From Anthostomella pinea (lineage: Eukaryota > Ascomycota > Sordariomycetes > Xylariales > Xylariaceae), in NCBI GenBank assembly GCA_963556695.1, contig CAUWAG010000020.1:5704001-5768000 (forward strand): a stretch of 64,000 nt of DNA, written 5' to 3'. The notes beneath the pieces were generated by a model that saw nothing but the letters and a program-made list of their open reading frames with translations, made no database searches and was not told the DNA's origin. Positions 32,075 to 46,893 of the stretch are shown here, one piece after another. Positions within the stretch are counted from its first letter, which is position 1; every line of letters starts with the position of its first letter. The translations under genes were made by a program, and so were the position numbers.

Positions 32075-33592
32075 ATGTCAACACCGCGGGCATTGAAGCC
32101 CTTAATAGGGGCAAGCTCGAGGCTTATAATCGACCAATTGGCTCCCAGGTCGGCCAGCAGGGTCTCGAGGAAGCTCGTAGCTCGTCCCTCTGCCACCACG
32201 GCACCTCCGTCAATATGTCTGAGCTGTCGATACAGCTTCGCCGTCACCCGACAGCAGCAGCTTCGGTCCTACTCCTCCAGCCCGAAACCTCCTAGCCATG
32301 ACGATGGCGTCACAAAACCGAAGCCCAATCGCCAGGACGACGGCCCTCCACCCTTTCCGTTTCCTTCGACATTCGCTTCCTTTCAAGAACAAGACGGCAA
32401 CCCGCCCTCTCCAGAACAACAGCAACCACCACAACCACAACCACCGCCACCAGAGCAGCAGCAGCCCTCCGACCAACCGCGACCACTACGCCCCTCCGAC
32501 CCGTCCCTCCCCTCGACCCTCAACTCGCAGCGCTCCCAGCTCACGCACTCCCTAAGCGCCTTCATGGACCGCGCACAGTCGTCCCTCTTCGCCGCCTCGC
32601 GCAGCCTCAACGACCTGACGGGCTACTCCAGCATCGAGACGCTAAAGTCGCAAATCAGCGCCCTCGAAGCCTCCCTCAGCGCCGCGCAGCAAACCCTAAT
32701 CTCCGCGCGCAGCGCCTACAAGACGGCCGTAGCCGAGCGGTCCGCGACGCAGCGCGAGGTGACGACGCTACTAGCACGACAAAAAACGTGGACCCCCGCC
32801 GACTTCGAGCGCTTCACATCCCTATACAGACAGGACTACGAGCTGGAGGCCGACGTGACGAGGACGGCAGGCGAGCTCGAGGACGCGGAGCGCGAGGCCG
32901 AGCGCCTCGGCCGCGAGCTCAGCGCCGGGATCCTGGGCCGCTACCACGAGGAGCAGATCTGGAGCGACAAGATCCGCCGAATGAGCACGTGGGGCACGTG
33001 GGGCCTGATGGGCGTCAACGTGCTGCTGTTCCTGGTCTTGCAGTTCGGCGCCGAGCCCTGGCGTCGCCGCAGGCTGGTGCGCGGTTTCGAGGAGAAGGTG
33101 CGCGAGGCCATTGCTGAGGAGAGGGCGAAGCAGGGGGAGGTTGGTGCTCAGGGGAAGGGTTCGGCTGCGGCTACGACTGCGACTACGACTGCGACTACGA
33201 CTGCGGCTATGGCTCCGGTTGAGGGCGGCGAGGTTATAGGCGAGTTGTCTGCGGATGATGCTGCTGCTACTGTTGCTGCTGAACCTATAACGGTCGACGC
33301 CCCAGGCAGCGAACAAGCGGGCGCGGACGCTACTATAGTCGAACCAACCACCCCCGAATCCGCCACAGAACCCGTCCTGTCCCCGGCCGAAGCGATGCCA
33401 GCCGAACCTCCAATATCATGGCGAGAGACGCTCACCGAGCCGAGTCGGTGGAAGTTGGCCTTGGTTGACCTGTACAGCGACAGGACGATCGCCATCCGCA
33501 TGTGCGACGCCTCGCTCATCGCCCTGGAAGCTGCGGTGGCCGGGGCTGTCGTTGCGGGTGCCATAGCCGCCTTATTTGTGAGGAGGTCATGA
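32075..33592 (+). CDS. she9: Mitochondrial inner-membrane protein She9/Mdm33
   Basis: Needed in yeast for normal inner-membrane shape and, when overproduced, causes septation and growth arrest. Single exon, 505 residues. The ATG at 32075 is chosen because it opens an Arg-rich presequence ending in the cleavage-like LRSYSSS; an in-frame ATG at 31943 would bury it. After a Pro/Gln-rich linker, two long coiled-coil stretches (about 170-300) lead to the family signature SLYRQDYELEADV and GRYHEEQIWSDKIRRMSTWG. A first membrane segment follows (LMGVNVLLFLVLQFG, about 310-325). A low-complexity Ala/Thr stretch precedes a second, C-terminal segment (ALEAAVAGAVVAGAIAALF, about 482-500). It is convergent with PKC1. 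Confidence 0.92.
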   Translation: MSTPRALKPLIGASSRLIIDQLAPRSASRVSRKLVARPSATTAPPSICLSCRYSFAVTRQQQLRSYSSSPKPPSHDDGVTKPKPNRQDDGPPPFPFPSTFASFQEQDGNPPSPEQQQPPQPQPPPPEQQQPSDQPRPLRPSDPSLPSTLNSQRSQLTHSLSAFMDRAQSSLFAASRSLNDLTGYSSIETLKSQISALEASLSAAQQTLISARSAYKTAVAERSATQREVTTLLARQKTWTPADFERFTSLYRQDYELEADVTRTAGELEDAEREAERLGRELSAGILGRYHEEQIWSDKIRRMSTWGTWGLMGVNVLLFLVLQFGAEPWRRRRLVRGFEEKVREAIAEERAKQGEVGAQGKGSAAATTATTTATTTAAMAPVEGGEVIGELSADDAAATVAAEPITVDAPGSEQAGADATIVEPTTPESATEPVLSPAEAMPAEPPISWRETLTEPSRWKLALVDLYSDRTIAIRMCDASLIALEAAVAGAVVAGAIAALFVRRS

Positions 33593-34259
33593 GTATAGTC
33601 TTATCATACACCATTCGCGGATAGAGTGCTGTAGAAGACTAAACAACACCAGACCGATCAACATTACCTGTATATCCACCTCGACCTTGTATAAATAATA
33701 AGAATACCCAATCTTCCGCAACAGGACACTTCATCACTTACTCACACACGCCCGTCACAGGAACTCGAAAAGAACGAACGGGTCTTTCAGGGAATCAAGC
33801 TGGGATTCGCTGTGCATTGTCTGCTGGTTGGCCTATGTATAACAGGGCAAAATATGTGACTATGCCGAGAACACAAAATGTTGAAGACACGTTCGTGCTA
33901 CCATGCCCCCAGTCAGAAGAAATCGCAGATCTAGAGCCGTGGCAAGAGACAAGATTCGTCTATCGTGCATTTTCCCCTTGCAAACCAAAAACCCGCTCAT
34001 CGAATGACTCGCGAAAACGCCTTGGTCCGCCGTCTCGTATACTCGACCCTCTGATGGGACATCATTGTCAACCAGCAGAACTGCAAACGCTTTCTGATCG
34101 GCAAACTGGCTCCATGCGAGCATATCGCCTTGCCTGATCAAAATCTATGGTTCGTTGAGATAACAGAAAAATGATTCTCGCTGTGTATTAGATGGTTCTG
34201 CTGCGTTCCATCTCCGTTCGCCGTTCGTGTGGGGGATCCCGATCAAAGTCGACAGCGTC
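33593..34259. other. Intergenic region between convergent SHE9 and PKC1
   Basis: About 670 bp with the 3' ends of two convergent genes. Short frames on both strands are random-looking. Nothing else is seen. Confidence 0.4.
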
Positions 34260-38021
<3,762 letters not shown>

Positions 38022-40375
38022 GACGGGCGGTGGTTGCGCGTCGTTACGCGCGGGGTCGAGTCTGAGGGGTTTTGTTGTCGTGGGGTGTTGTTCAAAGAAG
38101 CAGATAGCGAAATGTGGGCGGCCGAAATCAAAGCATGTAGCTTGAACTTCGGCGGGCTCCAAGCAGCCAATCACTCCCGTGCCGCCGACGTGAACCTCTC
38201 GAGCCGCAGAACAAAGCACACAGCGCGAGCACGCATACGTCTCAGTAGCTGCGGAGTCAGAGGGTGGAGAGTGGTCTGGAGCGGGAGCGTATAAAATATG
38301 CAGCCCTGGCGTCAATGTACAATGCGAATGTGGCAGCCGTTCGAGTCGGGCTCGGGCGGACAGGTACAGGGACAAAGACCAGGACCATAGTCTGCCAGCG
38401 AAAGAATGCGTGGGTGAGTGGGTGAATATCCGGATAGACGGAATGGCGACTCGGGAGGAATGGATCGAATGGATGTACTTGGGCGGGAGCGATGTCGTCA
38501 GCGTGTCCAAATGGATGTGGTGTTGACAGTTGTGGTGGATGTGGTCGCGGTGGCCACCGGGTGGTCGCTGGTCGCTGTGGTGTGCAAGTGCTCTCTCTGT
38601 CTGTCTGAGGTGTGTCTGGTTCAATGGCGGGGTTTTGTGTTTCGCATGCGGGCAGCAAACAGCGGGGCGCCTTCCCGAGTGCAGCCAACCTGGAAAGACT
38701 GGAAGCAGGGAGATGGGAGATGGGAGATGTACCGAAAGTGAGCGAGGTGGCACGTGCACGCTTCTGTGTTGTTGACTAAGGTAAGGTAGGACCCCGCCTG
38801 CCAGCCCCAGCCTCCAGGTCCTCGAAATTCAAATATCAGATGTCTACCTGCATGTGCCTACATATTACGGTGCTAATTCACGATTGAGACGGAACATTAC
38901 TAAATGGGGAGTGCAGATATAAGAGTCGTATGTTGACTTTGGGCTGGAAGGGAGATACACATGTTGTTGCTCTGGGCCTCAATAGCTGGACGTGTAGGGA
39001 AATGAGTGAGGGTGAGCACATACCATTGGATGTACTTCGTGGGATCCGTTGTTTTTGTTTCGAAACCGCGATAGTACATGTAGTAAACCCTCAATACGTT
39101 GGATGTATGCTTCATCTAATGATGTCTGTCATGTTGTAATACCCTTAACTTCCAGAGTATGCCAACCTTATTGACCATGACCACGCGTATCAACAGACAA
39201 ATGCAGCAAAGGCAGAAAGGAGCAAAGATCGGAACTTTCGAGAACCTCCCAATGCAAGCTATAGTTGCGGCTTTGCTCAATTTGTGCGTGTCAGCCCAAC
39301 CCCTCCCTCACTGCGGAATTACCCCCTTTGTTGGGTGCTGAAATACCGAGGATTGGCGCACGAGTCCACTAGGACATCATCACAGTGACGGCAGATGCGT
39401 CCTATCATGTCCTATCGTGTCCTACCAGGAAGCAAGCTCAAGCTTCCAATGTCCAGTGCAACCCCGACTATGCTTCCTCCCCATCTAGGACTGGCCGAGC
39501 TGTGCGTTTACGGTAGTCCTACCCCGAAAGAGATCAACCAGAGGCCGAACTACATCAAGGCATTCTGGAGCGTCGTCAACTAGGTGGGATGAGGCGAGTG
39601 CGCAGTACACGCAGAAGGCGAAGGCGTATGACAAGAAGATCATGTGGCTCGCCGTGCCTATGAGCGGTGTGGATATGGGCGACCTGTGATAACGCCTGAA
39701 CTCTCACCACCCGCGCCGTTTAGTAGCTCATGTGTAGCTCTGCAGCCTCACCTATCACTTCAATTGCGGAGCGTTTGCCCGTTCCCGTCCCAATGTCCAA
39801 CCGTTTCGTTCATGATTCTTGGCCTGGTCGACCGTTTTGCACATCCGTTAGTATAACGTCTTCTTCATCCACCCACGCCACCGTAAACTCGCAGCCACCG
39901 CAACGGCGCAAGTCAAGAGGCGTCGTCAGACTCGATGCGGGAAATGTGATCACAATCGATGCGGGAAATGCGATCGCAATGCCCACGAGATTGTGGCTGC
40001 AGGTTAGACTTCAGCTTTGCATCATGTGGCGCACGGCAGAGCTTGTGTGAGCGCGTTACTCCAAGCGCCAGCCTGAACGCGTTGTCGGCGTAACGGCCAA
40101 CAAGATTGTCGACATGAAGACTTCTGCTGCGTCTGCTATGATGCTGTTCACCTTGAACAACTACTCGAGCTATCACGGGTTCAAGAAGACAGTGATGGTT
40201 CACCTCAACAAAAGCCGCCCTGACGACGGGCACTTCGATACCGACGAAGTTAGACGAGAAGGGTTGAACAAGAGTAAGAGAGAGAATATATTGGGTGGGA
40301 AAAGAGATATGGTCTTAATGAGGACGGGAGATACGCGCAGAGGTCTCTCGGCTTGTAGCAAAGCAATGGCACTGC
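38022..40375. other. PKC1 leader plus gene-poor region
   Basis: About 2.35 kb. The first 740 bases upstream of PKC1 stay open in its reading frame but lack conserved content and are taken as promoter and leader. At 39395-40290 the plus strand has scattered protein-like pieces, described separately. Confidence 0.4.
39395..40290 (+). pseudogene. Possible decayed gene of unknown family
   Basis: Plus-strand frames in order include LAELCVYGSPTPKEINQRPN (near 39500), YTQKAKAYDKKIMWLAVPMS (near 39630) and RQPERVVGVTANKIVDM with LFTLNNYSSYHGFKKTVMVH (40070-40200). They read like pieces of one protein but are separated by stops and frame changes without clear splice sites. I cannot name the family. 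Confidence 0.25.
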
Positions 40376-41410
40376 TCAAGCGATACCGTAGAGCTCCTTC
40401 GCCCTCTCGGGTTCAAGATGCGCAAGCGCGATGCCGGTATACGAGCCTTGCTGTTTGAAGAGCTCAACACAATTGCTGCCATCCATATCATACCGATATG
40501 CCAAGCCTCCCAAATCGGTGGCATATATGTGCTTGTTCCTATCGTCCACCTTAATGCCGATGGCTTCCTGCAGATGCCGTGCGAGTATTGAGTAGTCGTC
40601 ACGCTTCTCGTTCGCTTTAATAGACTTGGAGATGTCGGCCTTGTTGATGGTGTTGCCTTTCGGAGGGTCGCCTCGGTCTGTCCAGTAAAGCGTCTGTGTA
40701 TCGCTGTCGATCTCAAGATCAATGGGCTCGGGTAGATTGTCGAAGAGCAACTCGATGTCGTCGCGGGTCTCTGCAGTCTTACCCGCCGGCATCTCTATGT
40801 TAGCGCGGAAGATACGGCCTTGGAAGCCTGATATATCGGTCAGTTAAACATCTCGCGTCCGATCAGCCATGGGAGGCGAACCTTTGCTAGGCCCTTTCTG
40901 CGTCCAGTAGAACTTGCCATGCTTCGTATCGACAGCAATCCCGACACAATGCAGCGTCTTATCGCCTACATCTTGCATATTCCGCCAGTCACCGCATTTG
41001 ACCAGAACCTCCTTCCCGCTCCCATCAAGGTTAGAGCGATGTACGCGAAGACCTTCCCGATCGCACACATATAGCTTATGATTGGTGCGGTCAACGATGA
41101 CTTGCTTCGGCGTGTGTATCTCGCCATCCTTGAACAAGTCCTTGACATTTTTTCCGCTGAGATCAGAAGACTGAACCATGCCATCGTTCTTGTCAGGGTG
41201 GCCCATCTGGGTCCAGATGATATGGCCGCCATCTTCTAGTAGGACGTCTATGCCATCTGGTTTGCGCTCATGGTCGATGAGAGTCTTAAGTTGGCCGCCC
41301 TTGGATGATCCGACTGCTACACGGCCGGCAGCGAATGGGTCCTCTGGATCGTCTGTCTCGTTGCCGACGTTGAAATCAAGTATGTACAAGATGGGGGTAT
41401 TGGCAGTCAT
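40376..41410 (-). CDS. YWTD-type six-bladed beta-propeller protein
   Basis: Exons 41410-40882 and 40827-40376 on the minus strand give 326 residues; the 54-nt intron splits a Gly codon. Repeats of about 40-45 residues carry the blade core of LDL-receptor-type or TolB-like propellers: GIDVLLEDGGHIIWTQMG, QVIVDRTNHKLYVCDREG, GIAVDTKHGKFYWTQKGP, LEIDSDTQTLYWTDRGDP and IKVDDRNKHIYATDLGG. There is no signal peptide or membrane segment, so it is probably intracellular. Similar fungal proteins are often annotated as 3-hydroxyacyl-CoA dehydrogenase-like by mistake; no enzyme motif is visible here. It diverges from the DUF924-like gene. Confidence 0.82.
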
Positions 41411-42018
41411 TGCTGCTTGTTATTGCGTTCAAGCACCGTGTAAATATCCTATTTCAGGCACCGTACGTGGGAAGACTGATATGAGAAGGGTGATGAAGGT
41501 AGGGGTGGAGTTTAAGAAATAACACAATACATGTACGTGTTGTATCGTATTATTTTGTATTTTTCGATAGCACACGTATGATACCTGGTGGTGACGTATT
41601 AGATGGTACCTAGCGGTACCACGGACCACCATGATGGCCGGTAGGGAAGTTGGAACAGCTATTGGCGGCCGAGGGTGGGCCCCCGTACTGTACGGAATCA
41701 ACTCTATGAAAGCGGTGTCAACTCACGTGATACAAATGAAGCCGTTGTTCGTCTACGGTCTCACGTATTATACGGTATTGTGATTCTGGTTGAACGGACC
41801 AGGAACCCGAGTGAGTGTTATACTCAGACGTCTGCTGACAACATGTAGTCAGCGGTCCTATGCATCTACTGTCCTACCAGGTGGTGACTGTACCAGTCTG
41901 AAGTCTCAGCAATGTGACCTTACCTTACTTCCTATACCAGCCTCAGACTCCTCACTTCCATCTACCCTGACTTGCATCCACTACAAGGCTTTCGCAACCC
42001 GTAGGCCAGACTCCCACA
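41411..42018. other. Divergent promoter region, beta-propeller and DUF924-like genes
   Basis: 608 bp between divergent start codons. Contains GGTACC-type short palindromes around 41608-41625 and a TATTATACGG stretch near 41768. No further gene is seen. Confidence 0.35.
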
Positions 42019-42915
42019 ATGGCGCCAGACCTCAAGGCCCTGCTCACACCCGCGCTCTTCACCAAGATGGTCGAGACATGGATACCCTACAAGAAGACTG
42101 ATCCAATCGAAGACTTCGACAAATGCATCCAGTACATGTTCTTCGAGTCGGCTACTGACAACCTCAAAGTGCGCGACAAGGCATGGCCAGCCCTCATAGC
42201 TCTTAGCGAGTTGGGTCTCGACAACGTCCCAGACACGATGAGCTTCTTACCTCTAGTCGAGAGCCCCGACTTTCCAGAACAGGCCTTCGGCTTGATGTTG
42301 TTTCTTGACCAGGCTCCGCGCCTCTTGCTGCAGGGCGTCGATACAAGATGGACATACGCCTACTTCGGCGAGATCGCGCTCAAGTTCGCGCTGCAGCTAG
42401 AAGCTCTTCCCGCTGACCTGCGACCGTCTGCCTGGGCGCGCTGGAAGGATTTCGCCTCGATGGGCTACTTCGTCTGGGTACGCCTCCACTTCGGCGCGCC
42501 CATCATCCATCACGAGAAGATGGGCGAAGAGGCCGCGGCATTCACAGAGGAGACGCGCAGCCTCATCGAGCGGCACTACGGTGTGCATGATCCGTACCGC
42601 GACCAGCCCGAGAAGCGCTGGGACTTGTACGGATTCCCGAACATGCTGGAGGCGGGCGGGCCCAAAGGCCCGTGTAGCGTCGCTGATGGCTGTTTCTGGC
42701 TCATGTGCTTGATGGATGTGCACAAACCGCCACTTGATAAGTACGGCCGCTACCCATATCAGAACTGGCGACTCGGCCGGGTCAATACGCCGGAGGAGGA
42801 TGAATGGATGGACAACGCGGGCATGTTCCGCGCGCCATCGGACGAGGTGACCAAGAAGATCAGAGAGGATGTTGAGAAGGGTATCTGGACACCAATTGGG
42901 AGCGGCAAGGAGTAG
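42019..42915 (+). CDS. DUF924-family protein
   Basis: Single exon, 298 residues. The signature of the family, an all-helical TPR-like fold of unknown role, is visible in the PEQAFGLMLFLDQAPRLLLQ helix, where most relatives have a LDQFPRN-like core. Further Trp-rich helices follow (WTYAYFGEIALKFALQLEAL, WARWKDFASMGYFVWVRLHF). The C-terminal 90 residues (YGFPNMLEAGGPKGPC, NWRLGRVNTPEEDEW) are typical of the longer fungal branch. There is no targeting signal. It diverges from the propeller gene with 608 bp between starts, so co-regulation is possible. Confidence 0.82.
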   Translation: MAPDLKALLTPALFTKMVETWIPYKKTDPIEDFDKCIQYMFFESATDNLKVRDKAWPALIALSELGLDNVPDTMSFLPLVESPDFPEQAFGLMLFLDQAPRLLLQGVDTRWTYAYFGEIALKFALQLEALPADLRPSAWARWKDFASMGYFVWVRLHFGAPIIHHEKMGEEAAAFTEETRSLIERHYGVHDPYRDQPEKRWDLYGFPNMLEAGGPKGPCSVADGCFWLMCLMDVHKPPLDKYGRYPYQNWRLGRVNTPEEDEWMDNAGMFRAPSDEVTKKIREDVEKGIWTPIGSGKE

Positions 42916-43875
42916 GCAATCATTGCAACGCCTGTCACGTGGGTACAGGCACTGGAGCGCTGGTACATTTCCCTTTTGTCCTTGTTCCCGTCGGTCTCCC
43001 GTTGTTACAGTGGCAACCACTCCCGGTGACGATGTTCGATAGAAAATGAGGCGATGAGGGGACTCCACGTGTGGCCTCGATCTGAACAAATCGGAATCGG
43101 ACGCGAGAGTTGGAAGCTGTGCTGTCACTGCTGTGTTACCTGGTTATCATCATGTCGAAGTTGCAAAACCTGCCTAGACCCCTGTGGGCCTACTTTCATT
43201 GCCGGGCTTCCGAGGACATTGGTAGCAGTCCTGGGTCCATCACGACAAGATGGAAACAACTTGGAAGCTCCTCTATATCTCCAGCTCTGCTGCGACACGG
43301 GAAATGCCATGTCGTCATTTAATCAACTTTCGCAGGCGAAACGTCCAGACGTCAATTCCTACCCCTGCAGTCGTCTACCCAGTTTACGCACGGTAATCGG
43401 GATGCCGCTGACGCAACCAAGGGTCAAGGTACGGACCGGCGTTTCGCATTTCAGGCACAACTCGAATCTGCTTGGCAGCCCTGAGTCTGGGGTCGGGAAT
43501 TAAACAAGATACAGAGAGCTTTCCATTTCCAGCCATTCTGGTGCCCCTCATGACGACAAGCGCGTCACACCCCGGGCCAAGAGCACCAGCAAGAGCTTCG
43601 ACTGGGGTAGATCGAGGTATCCATGGGTGGCAAGCCATTCTTACAAGATGTCTGGTTTATGTGGACGCTCTGTGCGATGACGAGTAGCTGGACATGATCC
43701 ATGTGTGCACTGCCCCTTGCTGGGGACGGTATAAACATCCATCAATCCCTTTCGACTATGCTCAGTACTTGAACGATAGCCAAGAGTGCTGTTTGCAAAA
43801 GAACTTGACCTCTGGCGCTTTTTATTCCCCCTCTTACATCTCCAAGTCAACTAGACATCCACACAATTCTTCAAA
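42916..43875. other. Upstream region of the His/Gly-rich protein gene
   Basis: 960 bp without a supportable gene; overlapping short frames at 43054-43687 look random. It ends in the probable promoter of the next gene. Confidence 0.4.
43730..43735 (+). promoter_or_regulatory. TATA box candidate
   Basis: TATAAA 141 bp upstream of the ATG at 43876, followed by a C/T-rich leader (about 43825-43845). Spacing is reasonable for a fungal TATA promoter of an inducible gene. Position is the only evidence. Confidence 0.35.
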
Positions 43876-45225
43876 ATGGGTATTGGAGCCAAACTGAAGG
43901 ACGCCATCAGCGGCGACAAAGACACCAAGCATACCGACACCACCACCAGTGGACACGCCACCAACACATACCAGACACTCGGGTCCTCCCCGGCGGGCGA
44001 TACATCACACACGCACGGCACGGCTCATACCACTCCCTCAACCACCCACCACGACAGGGGGGACCACTCCGGCCACGGCGCCGACGGACTGACCTCCTCC
44101 AAGAACCCCGAATCCACACACGGCATTCACCCGTCCACCACTAGCACCAGCGACGCAGCCGGTCCCGGCGGTCTTGACCGCTACGGCGACCAAGACTTCA
44201 CCCACGAGCAGTCACGCGCCACCGGCCTGCGCCAGCCCAACGTGAGCGCTGCTGACGCCGCTCCGTATGACAAGCACCGCCACAAGAAGGCCAGAAGTAG
44301 AGACGCCACTGGCAGTCATAACACGCCGCCCTACTGGGGCGAAGACGCAGCCAGAGTATCAGGCGGCCGCAAAGACCATGGTGGGATGACAGGCACTGGC
44401 AGCCATGGACTCACGCATGATGAGCGCAACCCCACACACGCCCACGGGACTTACAACGGCGTGACCGGCACCAGCAGCCAGAAGTATCCCGCTCCCGGTA
44501 GTTCCAACGCCGCCCACAATGACTCAGGCAGCTACGGTCGCGACCACGGCATCTCTGGCGCCGGGAGTTCAGGCTCAGCCCTCCCGCACCGTCCCCATGA
44601 TGCCGGAACCGGCAACACATCGCACGACCGCGACCACAAGATCCACGAGTACGACGCGCCCTCAAACAGTGAGGGCCGGGGCCACACCGGTGGTGCCGGT
44701 CTATGTGCTGCTGGCGCGGGTGCCGCAGCCGGATACGGTGCCTCTGAGATGGCGGGTCGACATCACCGTGAGGGCCGTGAGGGAGGCCACGATGCGTACG
44801 CCTCCCAGAACCGCGGAGATGGCCTGACGGGCAACGACCACGCCACGAAGCCGGGAATGCTGGACCCCTACCAGCAACCGCAGTCCCACGCCCACGCGCC
44901 GCTTTCACAGACGCAGCCCAGGCACGGGATGCACGATCCTACTTACGACAACCAGCCAAGCGCTGGGAACACGCAGGCGATTCCAGGGTCGGTGGGTGGC
45001 CATTCGAGCGATCCGTCTGAGTCGAGACTCCGTCACGGCGGATCTGGTCCTGATTCCGCTTCTATTCCGGCTGGTCCAGGATCGGGAGCAGGCAATGACA
45101 TGGGCGACGACCACCACGGGCCCGGCCACGCCGGTGCTAAGGTGGTGCACCAGTGCGAGCACTGCGGCAAGGACAATGACATCAGTCGGTATTTCAAGAA
45201 GGAGGCTGTGTACCGGATGTCGTAA
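43876..45225 (+). CDS. His/Gly/Thr-rich low-complexity protein with C-terminal CxxC motif
   Basis: Single exon, 449 residues, no signal peptide. The N-terminus MGIGAKLKDAISGDKD is a short amphipathic helix. Most of the rest is disordered and hydrophilic, rich in His, Gly, Thr and Ser with recurrent GHSGHG, HDRDHK and THAHGTY pieces; one short hydrophobic Ala/Gly patch (GLCAAGAGAAAGYGAS) lies near residue 280. It ends in the only well-ordered-looking segment, VVHQCEHCGKDNDISRYFKK, with a CEHC pair that could bind metal. The composition resembles hydrophilin-like stress proteins of filamentous fungi, but I recognise no named family. Confidence 0.75.
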   Translation: MGIGAKLKDAISGDKDTKHTDTTTSGHATNTYQTLGSSPAGDTSHTHGTAHTTPSTTHHDRGDHSGHGADGLTSSKNPESTHGIHPSTTSTSDAAGPGGLDRYGDQDFTHEQSRATGLRQPNVSAADAAPYDKHRHKKARSRDATGSHNTPPYWGEDAARVSGGRKDHGGMTGTGSHGLTHDERNPTHAHGTYNGVTGTSSQKYPAPGSSNAAHNDSGSYGRDHGISGAGSSGSALPHRPHDAGTGNTSHDRDHKIHEYDAPSNSEGRGHTGGAGLCAAGAGAAAGYGASEMAGRHHREGREGGHDAYASQNRGDGLTGNDHATKPGMLDPYQQPQSHAHAPLSQTQPRHGMHDPTYDNQPSAGNTQAIPGSVGGHSSDPSESRLRHGGSGPDSASIPAGPGSGAGNDMGDDHHGPGHAGAKVVHQCEHCGKDNDISRYFKKEAVYRMS

Positions 45226-46087
45226 ATTGCGTCAGCTGTGGCGAGCCGCCAGGGTTCAGGCCAGCGGGTCATAGGATCTCGTGCTGGCAGGACGTGTAGC
45301 ATGAAGACCTTGGTTTGCTATACATGGCTTTACACTACGTCATTTGGTGTATGGCGTCTATAGATAGCCATCGAGAGTAGCGACCTGGATTTCCTAGCAT
45401 TGGAGTGTACGGAACTTGATCCTGATTGATTATAATTGTCCTTACGACCATCCCATAACGGGCCCTGTTTTCAGCGATCAGTGTTCTAAGTGACCCCAGT
45501 AACTTGTAATATGGAAGCAGTACCCCTGGCGTGAAGCGGGCCAGCCATCCGCATACTGAAATCCTCATAGTAGTATAAGTAGTCGTTATCCCAAAGACCC
45601 ATGCTGGCCTTATCAACAGCCTTTTACGCAAATAACCCCTTCCTTAGGCTAATCTTTTAAGTTTAGCAACTCCTCGTAGAGATGAAAAGACCAAGGATTG
45701 TGGCTGGATTATTAATACTGTTGAGAAATGCATTGTATCTGCTAATACAATATAGAACACAGGCTGCTCGTGACGTTCTATAAAGTCGTCCGTTTCTCGG
45801 CGTGGACCATGCTTCATTCTAAACATAATATCTACTACATGCCTTTTTTAACTTATTAGCAAACAGTCCGTAACGTCAGGCAGTGCGTTTCATTCGCAAA
45901 TCTTGGAGCACCATCAAGTCGCCCTCCGCTATGTACGCACACATCAGAAAGCTCCTCGTCATCTCTCTAGCCGGTTGGGGCGCCACCTCGCCTTTGCTTC
46001 CGATAGCCAAGAGAGATAATCACAGCGGTGGTGTCAAGGGCTATCGGCGCGTTAGTAGCGTAAGTCGGCAAGTACACAGTATCTGGC
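45226..46087. other. Gene-free region
   Basis: About 860 bp. AT-rich around 45600-45860. No supportable gene or repeat before the SINE copy. Confidence 0.4.
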
Positions 46088-46240
46088 AGGCCGTATGGCG
46101 CAATGGTCAAATGCGCTTGGTTGTGTTCTTGTTTGTGCGGTGGGCGACGAGAACAAGTGGGTTCGAATCCTGCTACGGCCCCCTTCTGACCCGGCTTGTG
46201 CGAGTCTTCAGGTTGGTACCGCTATAGCGAGGATGGGCCT
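46088..46240 (+). mobile_element. tRNA-derived SINE, internally deleted copy
   Basis: Starts AGGCCGTATGGCGCAATGG exactly like the near full-length copy, with A box 46096-46106 and B box 46160-46170 (GGTTCGAATCC). After GCGAGTC (about 46208) it jumps about 300 bp of the family sequence to CAGGTTGGTACCGCTATAGC and then fades near 46240. So it has the tRNA head and a piece of the tail but lacks the middle. No target duplication was found. Confidence 0.7.
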
Positions 46241-46349
46241 TGTTGGTGCACTGCCACCTCCCTGAACGCCACGGTGGCTTGCGCGCCACTCAACAGGTCC
46301 ACTTCCTAGGCAGGATGTATATGAAAAACCAGGAAGTGGAGAGATATGG

Positions 46350-46893
46350 GTGGGTTTGACCGTACTATTTGTCATGTTTGATCATGTGAACAACTCTTCT
46401 CAAAACGCTCGGTGCACTCAAGGACACTTGTTGACTCAGCGATACATCCCGACCGATCTCTACTCCGCAGAGAAGCTAGAGCAATGGTTCGTTTCCTACT
46501 GCGTGCCGCTGAAAGGCCAAAGCGACTCGTACTTCGTCCACCTTGACACGTTGTTCAAGAGCGTCCATCGTGGTTATATCAGTGTGAACATGGAGAAGAC
46601 GAGCCACCAGCCGATACACTATAGAGCTGTGGCCAAGGTGATAGTTGGTAAGCTATACTCGCCTCAGTCACAATCTAACTGACCTGAAAAGCATTCATAA
46701 AGACCGCGCCACTTCCTCGGGACATGTCTCGCATGACGCACCAGGAGGGCTACTCCAGAAACCTAACGCTGGCTATGAGCAGAAGCTTCGAGACACCCTG
46801 CCGTTGTCGAACGGACTGGGCTTTACCCTGGGAATGGCACAATGCCAAACATCATCGCCAGAGCCTGACAAGGGCAAAGGCAGGGCAGTCTAG
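46350..46893 (+). CDS. Possible small gene of unknown function
   Basis: A protein-like frame from 46350 (AEKLEQWFVSYCVPLKGQ, SYFVHLDTLFKSVHRGYISV) runs to a plausible intron with donor GTAAGC near 46648, branch-like CTAAC and acceptor near 46690. After splicing, two frames remain open; the one ending TAG at 46891-46893 looks more protein-like but does not fit the splice phase. No family is recognised. It may be a pseudogene. Confidence 0.3.

Noticed and set aside
38022..38759. Open frame continuing 246 codons upstream of the PKC1 ATG
   Set aside because: The content is Pro/His/Ser-rich without family resemblance, and the ATG at 38021 starts directly at the conserved HR1 helix. GC-rich DNA easily leaves a frame open; taken as leader and promoter.
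44411..44908. Antisense gene over the His/Gly-rich protein
   Set aside because: The Arg/His/Gly-rich minus-strand frame is the mirror of biased codon use in the real gene.
46096..46170. Genuine tRNA gene
   Set aside because: A and B boxes are good, but the same head with the same flanking body occurs inside the SINE at 23.3 kb and the acceptor-stem ends do not pair convincingly. Treated as a SINE head.
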